Below, one piece after another: positions 44,356 through 51,808 of a stretch of DNA of 64,000 nucleotides (its first letter is position 1; each line of letters begins with the position of its first letter). The stretch is taken from contig JAFYKY010000005.1 in assembly GCA_017537345.1 (NCBI GenBank), positions 124,001 to 188,000 on the forward strand. Reading direction: 5' to 3'. Source of the stretch: Clostridia bacterium (GTDB lineage Bacteria > Bacillota > Clostridia > Oscillospirales > CAG-382). The notes beneath the pieces are model-generated. The model ran no database searches, was not told the origin of the DNA, and saw only the letters and a program-made list of their open reading frames with translations. Position numbers and translations under genes: made by a program.

Positions 44356-44650
44356 GGATATGGGGTACGGTCATACTAACCGGGGAGTTAGCGGTGCCCT
44401 GAACCTGAGATCCGCTACAGCAGGGGTGAATGGCTCTATGAGGCCGTTTGCTGTGCCGCCGGGCGGAGCAAGAATCTGTTGAAGGATGGGTCCTGCACAA
44501 TTTGCGTCCGTGAACCATGTCAGATGGGGAACCAAGCAGCATTAAGCGGAAGTGCAGATGTGTTGCGGGAGTGCCTGTCCGGAAGAGGAAAGCTTCGTTT
44601 TCGGGTGTAGCAGGCGTTCGACTTTTGCCGTATGACCGTACCCTGTATCC
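44356..44650 (+). ncRNA. ffs: Signal recognition particle RNA, large Gram-positive type
   Basis: The ends pair over about 20 bases: the block at 44356-44376 is complementary to 44630-44650. The Alu-like domain shows GGTGCCCTGAACC and CCGCTACAGCAGGG, as in Bacillus scRNA. The helix 8 core has GGGTCCTGCACAATT, GAACCATGTCAGA, a GGAA tetraloop and CAAGCAGCATTAAG, the Ffh-binding site. The length of about 295 nt is slightly above the Bacillus form. A T7 run follows the final stem, so it doubles as terminator. It sits before dnaX, the standard Firmicutes order. Confidence 0.96.
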
Positions 44651-44683
44651 ATTATTTTTTTATTTTGAAGGAGGAAACCGAAG

Positions 44684-46255
44684 GTGTATCAGGCTTTATA
44701 CAGAAAGTGGCGTTCCCGTACCTTTGACGAAGTCGTGGGGCAAGAGCATATTACCACAATACTTAAAAACCAAAGCGCCGAAAACAAGGTTTCCCACGCG
44801 TATCTGTTTTGCGGAACGAGGGGAACCGGCAAAACCTCCTGCGCAAAAATTCTTGCGAAAGCGGTCAACTGTCTTTCTCCCATAAACGGAAACCCCTGCT
44901 GTGAATGCGAGGCGTGCCGTTCAATAGACAGCGGCAGCGCTACCGATGTGCTTGAAATAGACGCCGCTTCCAACAACGGTGTTGATAATATACGCGATCT
45001 GAGAGAGGAATTGCTTTATCCCCCTTCTCTTTTAAAAAAGCGCGTTTATATAATCGACGAGGTACATATGTTATCCGGCAGTGCTTTTAACGCCCTGCTT
45101 AAAACGCTGGAAGAACCGCCCGAATACGTAATATTTATTCTGGCGACAACCGAACTTAACGAGATACCCGCCACCATTCTCTCCCGTTGCCAAAGATATG
45201 AATTCCGCAGAATTGACGACGCTTCCATAGAAGCTCATATAAACAGAGTTGCTTCGGCAGAGGATATTTCTATCGACCCTCAGGCGGCTTCCCTTATTGC
45301 GAAGCTTGCGGACGGCGGTATGCGAGATGCTTTATCTCTTCTGGAATCCTGCACCGCGGGAAATACGGGAAAGACCATAACTCCCGAATACGTTGCGCAG
45401 CAGCTCGGCGTTGCAAACAACGATTCCGTTGCCAAGCTGTATTCTCTTATTGCGGACGGAAATATTGCGGATTCTTTGGAGCTTATCGATAGCCTTCACC
45501 GTAGCGCGAAAAACCTTTCTTCGCTTTTGGACGAGCTTATCGGTATGACAAGAGATCTGCTTATGCTGAAATACTCCCCTGCAAATTTCGCGAAAACGGG
45601 AACCTACTATTCCGGCACAGCAGAAGCAATTCTTAAAGACGTTGCAAAAAAATGCGGTATAGAAAAGATACTTTATTTTTCCACCGTGCTTGAGGATACT
45701 CAATCAAGAATGTCCCGCTATGCCCTTAACAAAAAGGTGCTGATAGAGCTTGCTGTCATAAGAATGTGCGATCTGAAGCTGGACGATTCAAACAAAGCGC
45801 TCCTTGCGCGCATAGCCGAACTTGAAAAACGTCCCGTTTCTGCGCCTGCGGTTTTTGAGGATGCACCCGTAATTTCCGAAGAACCGCCCATTCCTTTAAC
45901 CTTTGAACCCGCGCAGTCTGAACCAAATCCCGAATTACCCGCGGAAAAACCCATACACACCGAAAAGCCGAAGGAAGAAGAATTTGAATTCTTTGCTGAA
46001 TTTATAGAGGCGTTGAGCGCCAGAAGCGACCTTGCCTCCTTTGTTTCCAAAGCTGACGTCAAATTGCGCGGCAATACTCTTATTATCCGTACGGATTTTA
46101 TAGGTCATTCGCTTTTGAGCAAGCCCGATGCGATTATTGCCTTAAACGATGCGGCACGAAACGCAACCAATAAAAATATTAAAATCGAAATCAAACAAAA
46201 CAATTCTGTCCAAGATGAGATGCAGACTTCCCTGCTGGATTCTCTGGGCGAATAA
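44684..46255 (+). CDS. dnaX: DNA polymerase III subunits gamma/tau
   Basis: The protein has 523 residues and starts at GTG behind AAGGAGG. The AAA+ core has Walker A GTRGTGKT (44-51), a four-Cys zinc cluster including CCECEAC, Walker B YIIDEVHML, and the arginine-finger region ILSRCQRYEFRRI. A Pro/Glu-rich linker (about 385-430) leads to a C-terminal domain that contacts the polymerase. It loads the sliding clamp. It is followed by ybaB and recR, as usual. Confidence 0.96.
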   Translation: MYQALYRKWRSRTFDEVVGQEHITTILKNQSAENKVSHAYLFCGTRGTGKTSCAKILAKAVNCLSPINGNPCCECEACRSIDSGSATDVLEIDAASNNGVDNIRDLREELLYPPSLLKKRVYIIDEVHMLSGSAFNALLKTLEEPPEYVIFILATTELNEIPATILSRCQRYEFRRIDDASIEAHINRVASAEDISIDPQAASLIAKLADGGMRDALSLLESCTAGNTGKTITPEYVAQQLGVANNDSVAKLYSLIADGNIADSLELIDSLHRSAKNLSSLLDELIGMTRDLLMLKYSPANFAKTGTYYSGTAEAILKDVAKKCGIEKILYFSTVLEDTQSRMSRYALNKKVLIELAVIRMCDLKLDDSNKALLARIAELEKRPVSAPAVFEDAPVISEEPPIPLTFEPAQSEPNPELPAEKPIHTEKPKEEEFEFFAEFIEALSARSDLASFVSKADVKLRGNTLIIRTDFIGHSLLSKPDAIIALNDAARNATNKNIKIEIKQNNSVQDEMQTSLLDSLGE

Positions 46256-46267
46256 CGGAGGATAAAA

Positions 46268-46606
46268 ATGAAAGTAAGAATTCCTAACCAAGGTCCCGGA
46301 AACATGAATCAGATGCTTAAACAAGCGCAGAAAATGCAGGAGGATATGGCTGCTCTTCAAGAAGAGCTTGATGCCAAGGAATACACCGTTAACGCAGGCG
46401 GCGGAATGGCAACCGTAACCATAAACGGAAAAAAAGAAGTTCTTTCCATAGAAGTTAAGCCCGAGATCGTTGATCCCGACGATATTGAAACTCTGCAGGA
46501 TATTCTTGTTGCCGCAGTTAACGAGGCTATAAAAACAGTAGAAACCACCAATAACGAAGAAATGCAAAAGATTACCGGTTCGCTCGGTATGCCCGGCTTG
46601 TTCTGA
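46268..46606 (+). CDS. ybaB: YbaB/EbfC family nucleoid-associated protein
   Basis: The protein has 112 residues. The family pattern is present: NMNQMLKQAQKMQEDMAALQ, EYTVNAGGGMATVTINGKKE, and PDDIETLQDILVAAVNEAIK. It forms a small dimer that binds DNA and is nearly always between dnaX and recR. GGAGG precedes the ATG; the recR start follows the stop by one base. Confidence 0.95.
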   Translation: MKVRIPNQGPGNMNQMLKQAQKMQEDMAALQEELDAKEYTVNAGGGMATVTINGKKEVLSIEVKPEIVDPDDIETLQDILVAAVNEAIKTVETTNNEEMQKITGSLGMPGLF

Positions 46607-46607
46607 T

Positions 46608-47195
46608 ATGACACCAAGTCTTGAAAATCTTATAAGCAAATTTGCTTCTCTTCCCGGAATAGGCAGAAAATCTGCCATTCGGCTTGCATACCACGTGCTT
46701 GCTCTTTCCGAAACAGAAGCAGAGGACTTTGCAAACGCAATTATAAAAGCAAAAGCACAGGTATCCCTTTGCCCCTGCTGTATGACCTTTTCCGAGGACG
46801 GCTTGTGCGCCGTTTGTCAATCGCCCTCCCGTGATAAAAGCGTTATCTGCGTTGTTGAAGATACCCGCGCCGCAGAAGCGGTGGAGGAGCTTCACGAATT
46901 CAACGGCAGTTACCACGTTTTACACGGTGTTATTTCTCCTATCGACGGTATCGGTCCCGATAAGCTTAAAATAAAAGAGCTTCTCGCCAGACTTGATGAA
47001 AACGTTAAAGAGATAATAATTGCTACCAACCCCAGCGTTGAAGGCGAGGCTACGGCTATGTATTTGAGCCGTCTTATAAAGCCGCTGGGCATAAAGGTTA
47101 CCAGACTTGCCTACGGACTGCCCGTCGGCGCAACCCTTGAATATGCAGACAGCGTTACTTTGCTCAAAGCTATTGAGGGAAGAACGGAATTTTAA
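46608..47195 (+). CDS. recR: Recombination mediator protein RecR
   Basis: The protein has 195 residues. The N-terminal HhH motif is LPGIGRKSAIRLAYHVL, a zinc finger follows (CPCCMTF then CAVC), then the Toprim domain with VVEDTRAAEAVEE and TNPSVEGEATAMYLS, and the C-terminal YGLPVGATLEYAD. It acts with RecO (and RecF) to load RecA on gapped DNA. It is last in the ffs-dnaX-ybaB-recR unit. Confidence 0.96.
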   Translation: MTPSLENLISKFASLPGIGRKSAIRLAYHVLALSETEAEDFANAIIKAKAQVSLCPCCMTFSEDGLCAVCQSPSRDKSVICVVEDTRAAEAVEELHEFNGSYHVLHGVISPIDGIGPDKLKIKELLARLDENVKEIIIATNPSVEGEATAMYLSRLIKPLGIKVTRLAYGLPVGATLEYADSVTLLKAIEGRTEF

Positions 47196-47202
47196 AATCC
47201 AC

Positions 47203-47235
47203 AAGCCGCTTTTTAAAAGGCGGCTTTGATTTTTT
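47203..47235 (+). terminator. Terminator after recR
   Basis: The stem AAGCCGCT/GGCGGCTT with an inner TTTT/AAAA extension is followed by a T6 run. Confidence 0.85.
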
Positions 47236-47328
47236 CGGGATATATTTGGCAAATTGCACTATGCATTACATCCTATTACGAATACATCTAACTAACTTTA
47301 CAAAATTAAAAAAATACGATTTTTAGTG

Positions 47329-47356
47329 TTGATTTAACAAAAATCACGTGTATAAT
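47329..47356 (+). promoter_or_regulatory. Promoter of the Re-citrate synthase gene
   Basis: TTGATT (47329-47334) and TATAAT (47351-47356) are separated by 16 bases, 44 bases before the start. Confidence 0.7.
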
Positions 47357-47400
47357 ATTACACATATATAAATAAAAATTCACGCAAAAAGGAGAAGAGT

Positions 47401-48810
47401 ATGCACAAAGACCACGCAGGAGAACTTTTCTTTTCCGAAAACACAAATCTTTTGGAGCAAGCCGCTTATAAATACAGTTTACAGGAACGGGAAGAACCGC
47501 AGCTATACAGAAATCTGTTTGAATACGATTCCGTTCCCAAGGTTTCTTTTAACCACAGAAACGTTCCCATAAATATGCCCGAAGAGATATGGATAACAGA
47601 TACCACCTTCCGCGACGGTCAGCAGTCCACTTCCCCTTTCACTGTTGAGCAGATAGTGGAGCTTTTCAAAATGCTGCACAAATTGGGCGGCGAAAAAGGT
47701 ATCGTACGCCAGAGCGAATTTTTCGTTTACACGGAAAAGGACAGAAAAGCTGTTGAAAAATGTCTTGAATTGGGATATGAATTTCCCGAAGTTACCAGCT
47801 GGATACGCGCAAACGAAAAGGATTTTCAGATAATCAAGGATCTGGGTCTTAAAGAGACCGGCGTACTCGTATCCTGCTCGGATTACCACATATACAAAAA
47901 GATGGGACTTACCAGAAAAACCGCGCTGGACAAGTATCTGGGTATTGTACGCTCCGTACTTGAAAACGGTATTCACCCCAGATGTCATTTTGAGGATATA
48001 ACCCGTGCGGATTTTTACGGTTTCGTTGTTCCCTTCGCTTCCGCTTTGAAGGAATTGGGCGATGAATACGGCGTTCCCGTTAAAATACGCGCCTGCGACA
48101 CTATGGGCTACGGTGTATCCTACCCCGGCGCCGCGCTTCCCAGAAGTGTTCAGGGAATCATATACGGTCTTCAGCATTATGCGGGTATAAGCTCCGATAT
48201 GATAGAATGGCACGGACACAACGATTTTTACAAAGTTGTTACAAACGCTTCCACAGCGTGGTTATACGGTGCTTCCGGCGTAAACTGTTCGCTGCTCGGT
48301 ATCGGCGAGCGTACCGGCAACTGTCCTCTTGAGGCAATGGCTATCGAATACGCTTCTCTCCGCGGAACGACCGACGGAATGGACCTTTCCGTAATTACCG
48401 AGATCGCCCGTTATTTCGAGGATAGGCTTTCTTACGAGATCCCGCCCAGAACTCCTTTCGTGGGACGTGACTTCAACGTGACCCGCGCAGGTATTCACGC
48501 AGACGGTCTGCTTAAAAACGAAGAGATCTACAATATTTTCAATACCGCGAAAATACTCGGCAGACCTGCTTCCGTTGCCGTTGACGTTCATAGCGGTCTT
48601 GCGGGAATCGCCCACTGGCTCAACCGCTTTTATCGCCTTGAAGAACGCGGCATAGCCGTTGATAAGCACGCGCCTTTTATTCAGACTATGAAAGACGAGA
48701 TCGACAAGCTGTATGCTGACGGACGCACCACCGTAATGGGTGACGCGGAGCTGGAATGGATGCTTATGCACGCCGACCTTGAAACCTACAAGAAGTTCAG
48801 TCATATATAA
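47401..48810 (+). CDS. Probable citrate (Re)-synthase, HMGL-type aldolase family
   Basis: The protein has 469 residues. The HMGL-like TIM barrel has ITDTTFRDGQQ (about 61-71), RCHFEDITRADFYGF, the metal-binding WHGHND (about 269-274), and GIGERTGNCPLEAMAIEY. The C-terminal part holds FNVTRAGIHADGL. This set of blocks, and the N-terminal arm before the barrel, resembles the Clostridium kluyveri Re-citrate synthase group more than LeuA or homocitrate synthase, as far as I can recall. Re-citrate synthase makes citrate from acetyl-CoA and oxaloacetate for glutamate synthesis in anaerobes. LeuA-type activity cannot be excluded. Monocistronic; GGAG precedes the ATG. Confidence 0.65.
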   Translation: MHKDHAGELFFSENTNLLEQAAYKYSLQEREEPQLYRNLFEYDSVPKVSFNHRNVPINMPEEIWITDTTFRDGQQSTSPFTVEQIVELFKMLHKLGGEKGIVRQSEFFVYTEKDRKAVEKCLELGYEFPEVTSWIRANEKDFQIIKDLGLKETGVLVSCSDYHIYKKMGLTRKTALDKYLGIVRSVLENGIHPRCHFEDITRADFYGFVVPFASALKELGDEYGVPVKIRACDTMGYGVSYPGAALPRSVQGIIYGLQHYAGISSDMIEWHGHNDFYKVVTNASTAWLYGASGVNCSLLGIGERTGNCPLEAMAIEYASLRGTTDGMDLSVITEIARYFEDRLSYEIPPRTPFVGRDFNVTRAGIHADGLLKNEEIYNIFNTAKILGRPASVAVDVHSGLAGIAHWLNRFYRLEERGIAVDKHAPFIQTMKDEIDKLYADGRTTVMGDAELEWMLMHADLETYKKFSHI

Positions 48811-48898
48811 CATCACAAAAAGCCACGGTAAAGGGCGTGCACATTTAGCGGAGAAATATGGAGAAATTAATAAATTACACCGCTGTAAACAAATAAGT

Positions 48899-48933
48899 AA
48901 CCCCGATAGATTGTTTTAAAATCTATCGGGGTT
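48899..48933. terminator. Strong hairpin at the end of the orphan gene
   Basis: A perfect 14-bp stem, AACCCCGATAGATT paired with 48920-48933, has a 7-base loop. The - strand tail is ACTTATTTG and the + strand tail GTTTGTA, so it can serve transcripts from both sides. Confidence 0.8.
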
Positions 48934-48940
48934 GTTTGTA

Positions 48941-49576
48941 TTAATCTGTATAACAACTCACTACAAGTGCATCATATTCATCTCTATTAAACTCAAAATT
49001 ACAAGCATAAAACCAATCAATGTTTCGTTCGTCTTGATAATAAGGAAAAGTATAATTTATTCTTCTGCGATATAATTCATCATTCCAATTATCGCCTACC
49101 CATTTACGCCATTCGGGACTATCCACATCGGTTAAAGCAATATTATCACCATAAAGCTCCCAATCTTCTTTCGTATATGAATCAACGTATAAAATGCCAC
49201 TGCGTTTTTCTTGCTCAAAGGATTCGTTGGAATGGTTTACCATACCAATTTTTCTCCATATGACCTTGTCGTCTGTTTTTATGACATCGGCAACAATTAC
49301 AATACAAGAAAAGTCTAAATCCTCCGGACAAATCAGAATAGGAGTGATTGCATTATTTTGATTCAAAATATATCTCATGAATTTCGAATCTCCGTCAAAG
49401 TCGTAATTCGTAGTCCAACAAATAGCCAAATCATCACTGGGCATTATAGATTGCAATAATTGTTGGTTTTCGACCAGCCATTTATTTATATATTCATATA
49501 GTGGACATTCATCAATGAAAAAAGTTTTGGTTTCGTAACCAGAAGAAAAAAGATTTCGAATTTCTATTTTATTCAT
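48941..49576 (-). CDS. Orphan hypothetical protein in the inverted-repeat segment
   Basis: The protein has 211 residues from ATG at 49576, behind GAGGGGG. I do not recognise a family. It is acidic and rich in Asn, Asp, Tyr and Trp (EDWELYGDNIAL, SPEWRKWVGDNWNDELYRRR), with no signal peptide or membrane helix, so it is probably cytoplasmic. Codon use is AT-rich, favouring AAT, GAT and TTA, unlike the core genes on both sides, which supports transfer. It has its own promoter and terminator. Acidic, Trp-rich proteins of this size are seen among phage-defence and immunity proteins, but nothing specific supports that here. Confidence 0.7.
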   Translation of the reverse strand: MNKIEIRNLFSSGYETKTFFIDECPLYEYINKWLVENQQLLQSIMPSDDLAICWTTNYDFDGDSKFMRYILNQNNAITPILICPEDLDFSCIVIVADVIKTDDKVIWRKIGMVNHSNESFEQEKRSGILYVDSYTKEDWELYGDNIALTDVDSPEWRKWVGDNWNDELYRRRINYTFPYYQDERNIDWFYACNFEFNRDEYDALVVSCYTD

Positions 49577-49606
49577 AATAGTCCCCCTCATTTTATCGCC
49601 AGTTTC

Positions 49607-49776
49607 GCCTTTGTATTACAAAGGCACAGGGCAATGCCCATACCCATAAAGTTGCACAAGCGCGTCCAAAGGCTCTCCCGACGGGAGAGCTCCCGCGATA
49701 GCGGGTGAGAAGGTTCTTTGCGCACAGTTGAGCCCTCTCCGTCGGCTTCGCCGCCACCTCTCCCGACGGGAGAGGC
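49607..49776. repeat. Cluster of palindromic repeats in the orphan gene leader
   Basis: Several perfect or near-perfect palindromes lie in a row: GCCTTTGTA-T-TACAAAGGC (49607-49625), GGGCAATGCCC (49629-49639), GGCTCTCCCGACGGGAGAGC (49671-49690), CCCGCGATAGCGGG, and CCTCTCCCGACGGGAGAGG (49757-49775). The CTCTCCCGACGGGAGAG core occurs twice. Repeats of this type are frequent in gut Clostridia. They fall between the promoter at 49791-49819 and the orphan gene, so they form a structured 5' leader. Confidence 0.75.
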
Positions 49777-49790
49777 TTTTCGTTAGTCCC

Positions 49791-49819
49791 ATTATAGCAC
49801 AAATCGGCAGAGAAAACAA
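49791..49819 (-). promoter_or_regulatory. Promoter of the orphan gene
   Basis: On the - strand, TTGTTT (49814-49819) and TATAAT (49791-49796) are separated by 17 bases, with TGTGC before the -10 box. The -35 box lies in the loop of the hairpin at 49804-49831. Confidence 0.7.
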
Positions 49820-49837
49820 TCTCTCTGCCGAATTTTT
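49804..49837 (+). terminator. Hairpin with T run at the right end of the inverted-repeat segment
   Basis: The stem TCGGCAGAGA/TCTCTGCCGA (49804-49813 and 49822-49831) is followed by ATTTTT on the + strand. It overlaps the orphan gene's promoter region and would stop transcripts coming from the left. Confidence 0.75.
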
Positions 49838-49901
49838 GTGTCTGCCATTTCTCCGCTAAGAATGCAGAGAGAACACCGTGGCTTTTTTATTGTGAGGGGA
49901 A

Positions 49902-51431
49902 TCAACAAACGTCGCCGCAATTTTCTGCGGTATATTTACAAGGATATGCGTAAAGCGCAACGGCTTTATCGTCCTCGGGAACAGTAACTTCCCCGCTTTC
50001 CGCTGCACAGCCGCCTATAAAGCCCACCGTGCGGAAAAACACAGTACTTCCCACGATCCGTTCAACCTGATCGCTGACGTGTTCGGGGGCGTGAGAGCGC
50101 ATAATATCTGCTGCGGTTTCCGTGAGATAAACGTAAAGTTCTGCCATCTTGTTTATTTCTTCGGCTATTACTTTCTCTATCAGTTCTATCTCGTGGGTAG
50201 TCATAACGGCAAATTCCGCTTTGGTTCTGTCTTCAAGCGCCGCGTACAGCTTTTGATTATATGATGAATTGCGGATATAATGATTCTTTTCGGGCAACAC
50301 TCCGAAATTCGCAAAGCACATTCCGTAGTTTTCATCCACACCCGCATATCCCGCAAAAGCCAATGACGTGTATTTTTCCACAGCCTGCGTATGATCGTAA
50401 TCCACACCGTAATTAATTCCGGTTGCGCCGTTATAGATGGCATCTCTTTCGTTGTATCGGGGATTACCGGATTCAAACACCCGATGTCCGTTACGCATAC
50501 ACATCCAGAGCAGCGGCCACAAAAGACGGTTATCCTCAAGATCGCAACCGATAAAGCCTATTTTGCGTATATCTTCAAGCTTTGCTCTTATTCCGCTTAA
50601 GATATTTTTGAGCATCTCCCCGCATATTGTATTCGCGGTTTTATAAAACTCGTTTGTAAAAGCTTCGGTAAATATTACCAGATCGGTCTGATATTTTCCG
50701 CCGCCGAGATTTTGCAAAAATCCGTACTTTTCAAGCAGACCTATCTCGTCCTCCAGATAAGGTGTTGCCACACCGAGCTCCAGGGAAAGCTCGCGTATTG
50801 TCATAGGAGTGTAATAGGCGCTGAGCAAAATGTTACCCGGCAGTTTTCTGTTGAACAAATTTCTGTATTCCGCATTGTAGCTTCCCGTAAAGATAGTCAC
50901 AAGCTCGAATTTTGACGGTCTGTAGCTTTTCTCTCCGTATTCTCTTTCCATACCAATACCTTCTTTCAGAATTTTTCTGGTTTTGAACAAATAGTACTTT
51001 ACCATTTCAGGAGAAATGCCAAGTTTTTTGGCTGTTTCTGCGCAGGAAAACCCGTCAAAATAATATGCAACTGTGCATTCGCGGTACTCTTTTGAAAGAA
51101 GCGCAAGCTCTCTGCGTAAAGCGTTCAGCTCCTCTTTCCTGCAAAGCTCTTCGATAAAATCATCGGTATGAAAAACGTTTTCATCAAGATACTCAAAAGA
51201 ATTTTTATTTCTTTTGCGCAAAAAGCTTTTATAAATATTTGCCGCAATTCCCCACACGAAACCGTAAAAAGCGTTTGGATCTTTGATTTTATCCTTGCTT
51301 TGCAATATGGCAAGTATAATTTCACTTGCCAGATCCTCCGCGTCCGCTTTATCCGAAACACGGGCAAGCGCATAGGCGAATATGGTTTTCATATTTTCCT
51401 CAACGAATCTGACAGCGTTGTAGCCTTCCAT
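49902..51431 (-). CDS. Second sigma-70 family factor fused to a winged-helix-like and large C-terminal domain
   Basis: The protein has 509 residues from ATG at 51431 behind a strong AAGGAGG. Region 2 is about 7-75 (ADAEDLASEIILAILQSKDK, FVWGIAANIYKSFL). Region 4 is about 104-156 (FSCAETAKKLGISPEMVKYY). A winged-helix-like segment follows at about 198-255 (MTIRELSLELGVATPYLEDE, GKYQTDLVIF). The remaining 250 residues are unassigned. Domain order, domain positions and the GKYxTD signature match 37165-38712, but the C-terminal domains differ strongly. No anti-sigma gene is adjacent. Confidence 0.8.
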   Translation of the reverse strand: MEGYNAVRFVEENMKTIFAYALARVSDKADAEDLASEIILAILQSKDKIKDPNAFYGFVWGIAANIYKSFLRKRNKNSFEYLDENVFHTDDFIEELCRKEELNALRRELALLSKEYRECTVAYYFDGFSCAETAKKLGISPEMVKYYLFKTRKILKEGIGMEREYGEKSYRPSKFELVTIFTGSYNAEYRNLFNRKLPGNILLSAYYTPMTIRELSLELGVATPYLEDEIGLLEKYGFLQNLGGGKYQTDLVIFTEAFTNEFYKTANTICGEMLKNILSGIRAKLEDIRKIGFIGCDLEDNRLLWPLLWMCMRNGHRVFESGNPRYNERDAIYNGATGINYGVDYDHTQAVEKYTSLAFAGYAGVDENYGMCFANFGVLPEKNHYIRNSSYNQKLYAALEDRTKAEFAVMTTHEIELIEKVIAEEINKMAELYVYLTETAADIMRSHAPEHVSDQVERIVGSTVFFRTVGFIGGCAAESGEVTVPEDDKAVALYAYPCKYTAENCGDVC

Positions 51432-51533
51432 TCCCGCATCCTCCTTTTTGATAAAGTGTTTTTGAAAGCTTTCATTCATATAGTAGATTAAAAAACGGTT
51501 TGGTTAACAGGAAATTCAAAATATTTATAAAAC

Positions 51534-51559
51534 AAAACGCACTCGGATGAGTGCGTTTT
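51534..51559 (-). terminator. Terminator after acpP
   Basis: A perfect 11-bp stem AAAACGCACTC/GAGTGCGTTTT with a GGAT loop. The - strand tail contains GTTTTAT. Confidence 0.85.
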
Positions 51560-51574
51560 TGAAGAGCATGTTGA

Positions 51575-51796
51575 TTATCTGTTTTCCAGATAGTTTACAA
51601 CGTCACCAACGGTGATAAGAGAAGCAAGGTCCTCATCATCAAATGTGATATCGAACTTTTCTTCGCAAAGGAGAACCAAGTCTGCCAGTTCAAGAGAATT
51701 GAAGCCGAGATCATTGGTAAGCTCGGAATCCATAGTGATTTCGTCTGCGTTGATGTTCATTTCTTCAACAAGAATGGATTTAAGTTTTTCAAACAT
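51575..51796 (-). CDS. acpP: Acyl carrier protein
   Basis: The protein has 73 residues. The four-helix ACP fold is clear (FEKLKSILVEEMNINADEIT). The phosphopantetheine serine is Ser34 in LGFNSLELADLV; most ACPs have Asp before this Ser, here it is Asn. It lies 12 bases after the acyl-AMP ligase gene and not in a fatty-acid synthesis cluster, so it may be a dedicated carrier for that ligase rather than the main fatty-acid ACP. Confidence 0.9.
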   Translation of the reverse strand: MFEKLKSILVEEMNINADEITMDSELTNDLGFNSLELADLVLLCEEKFDITFDDEDLASLITVGDVVNYLENR

Positions 51797-51808
51797 AGTT
51801 TGTACCTC

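Larger units (their letters stand above)
48817..49887. mobile_element. Inverted-repeat-bounded segment carrying one orphan gene
   Basis: The two ends are inverted copies. AAAAAGCCACGGT (48817-48829) matches 49875-49887 and TTAGCGGAGAAAT (48845-48857) matches 49847-49859; both 13-base blocks are perfect and both pairs are separated by exactly 15 bases. The 15-base middles share only TGCA. The left end begins seven bases after the Re-citrate synthase stop, the right end stops 14 bases before the sigma-fusion stop. Inside are a terminator, one orphan gene, palindromes, a promoter and a hairpin. No transposase is present. No target duplication was found. Confidence 0.55.

Noticed and set aside
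45645..45651. A AAA AAA slippery heptamer in dnaX
   Set aside because: A -1 shift here would end the protein after about 335 residues, inside domain III, unlike the known gamma forms. No pairing stem or internal Shine-Dalgarno at the right distance was evident.
49593..49819. Short - strand frames over the palindromic leader
   Set aside because: Their Arg/Ala-rich translations come from the CTCTCCCG repeats, and they lie between a promoter and the real gene.
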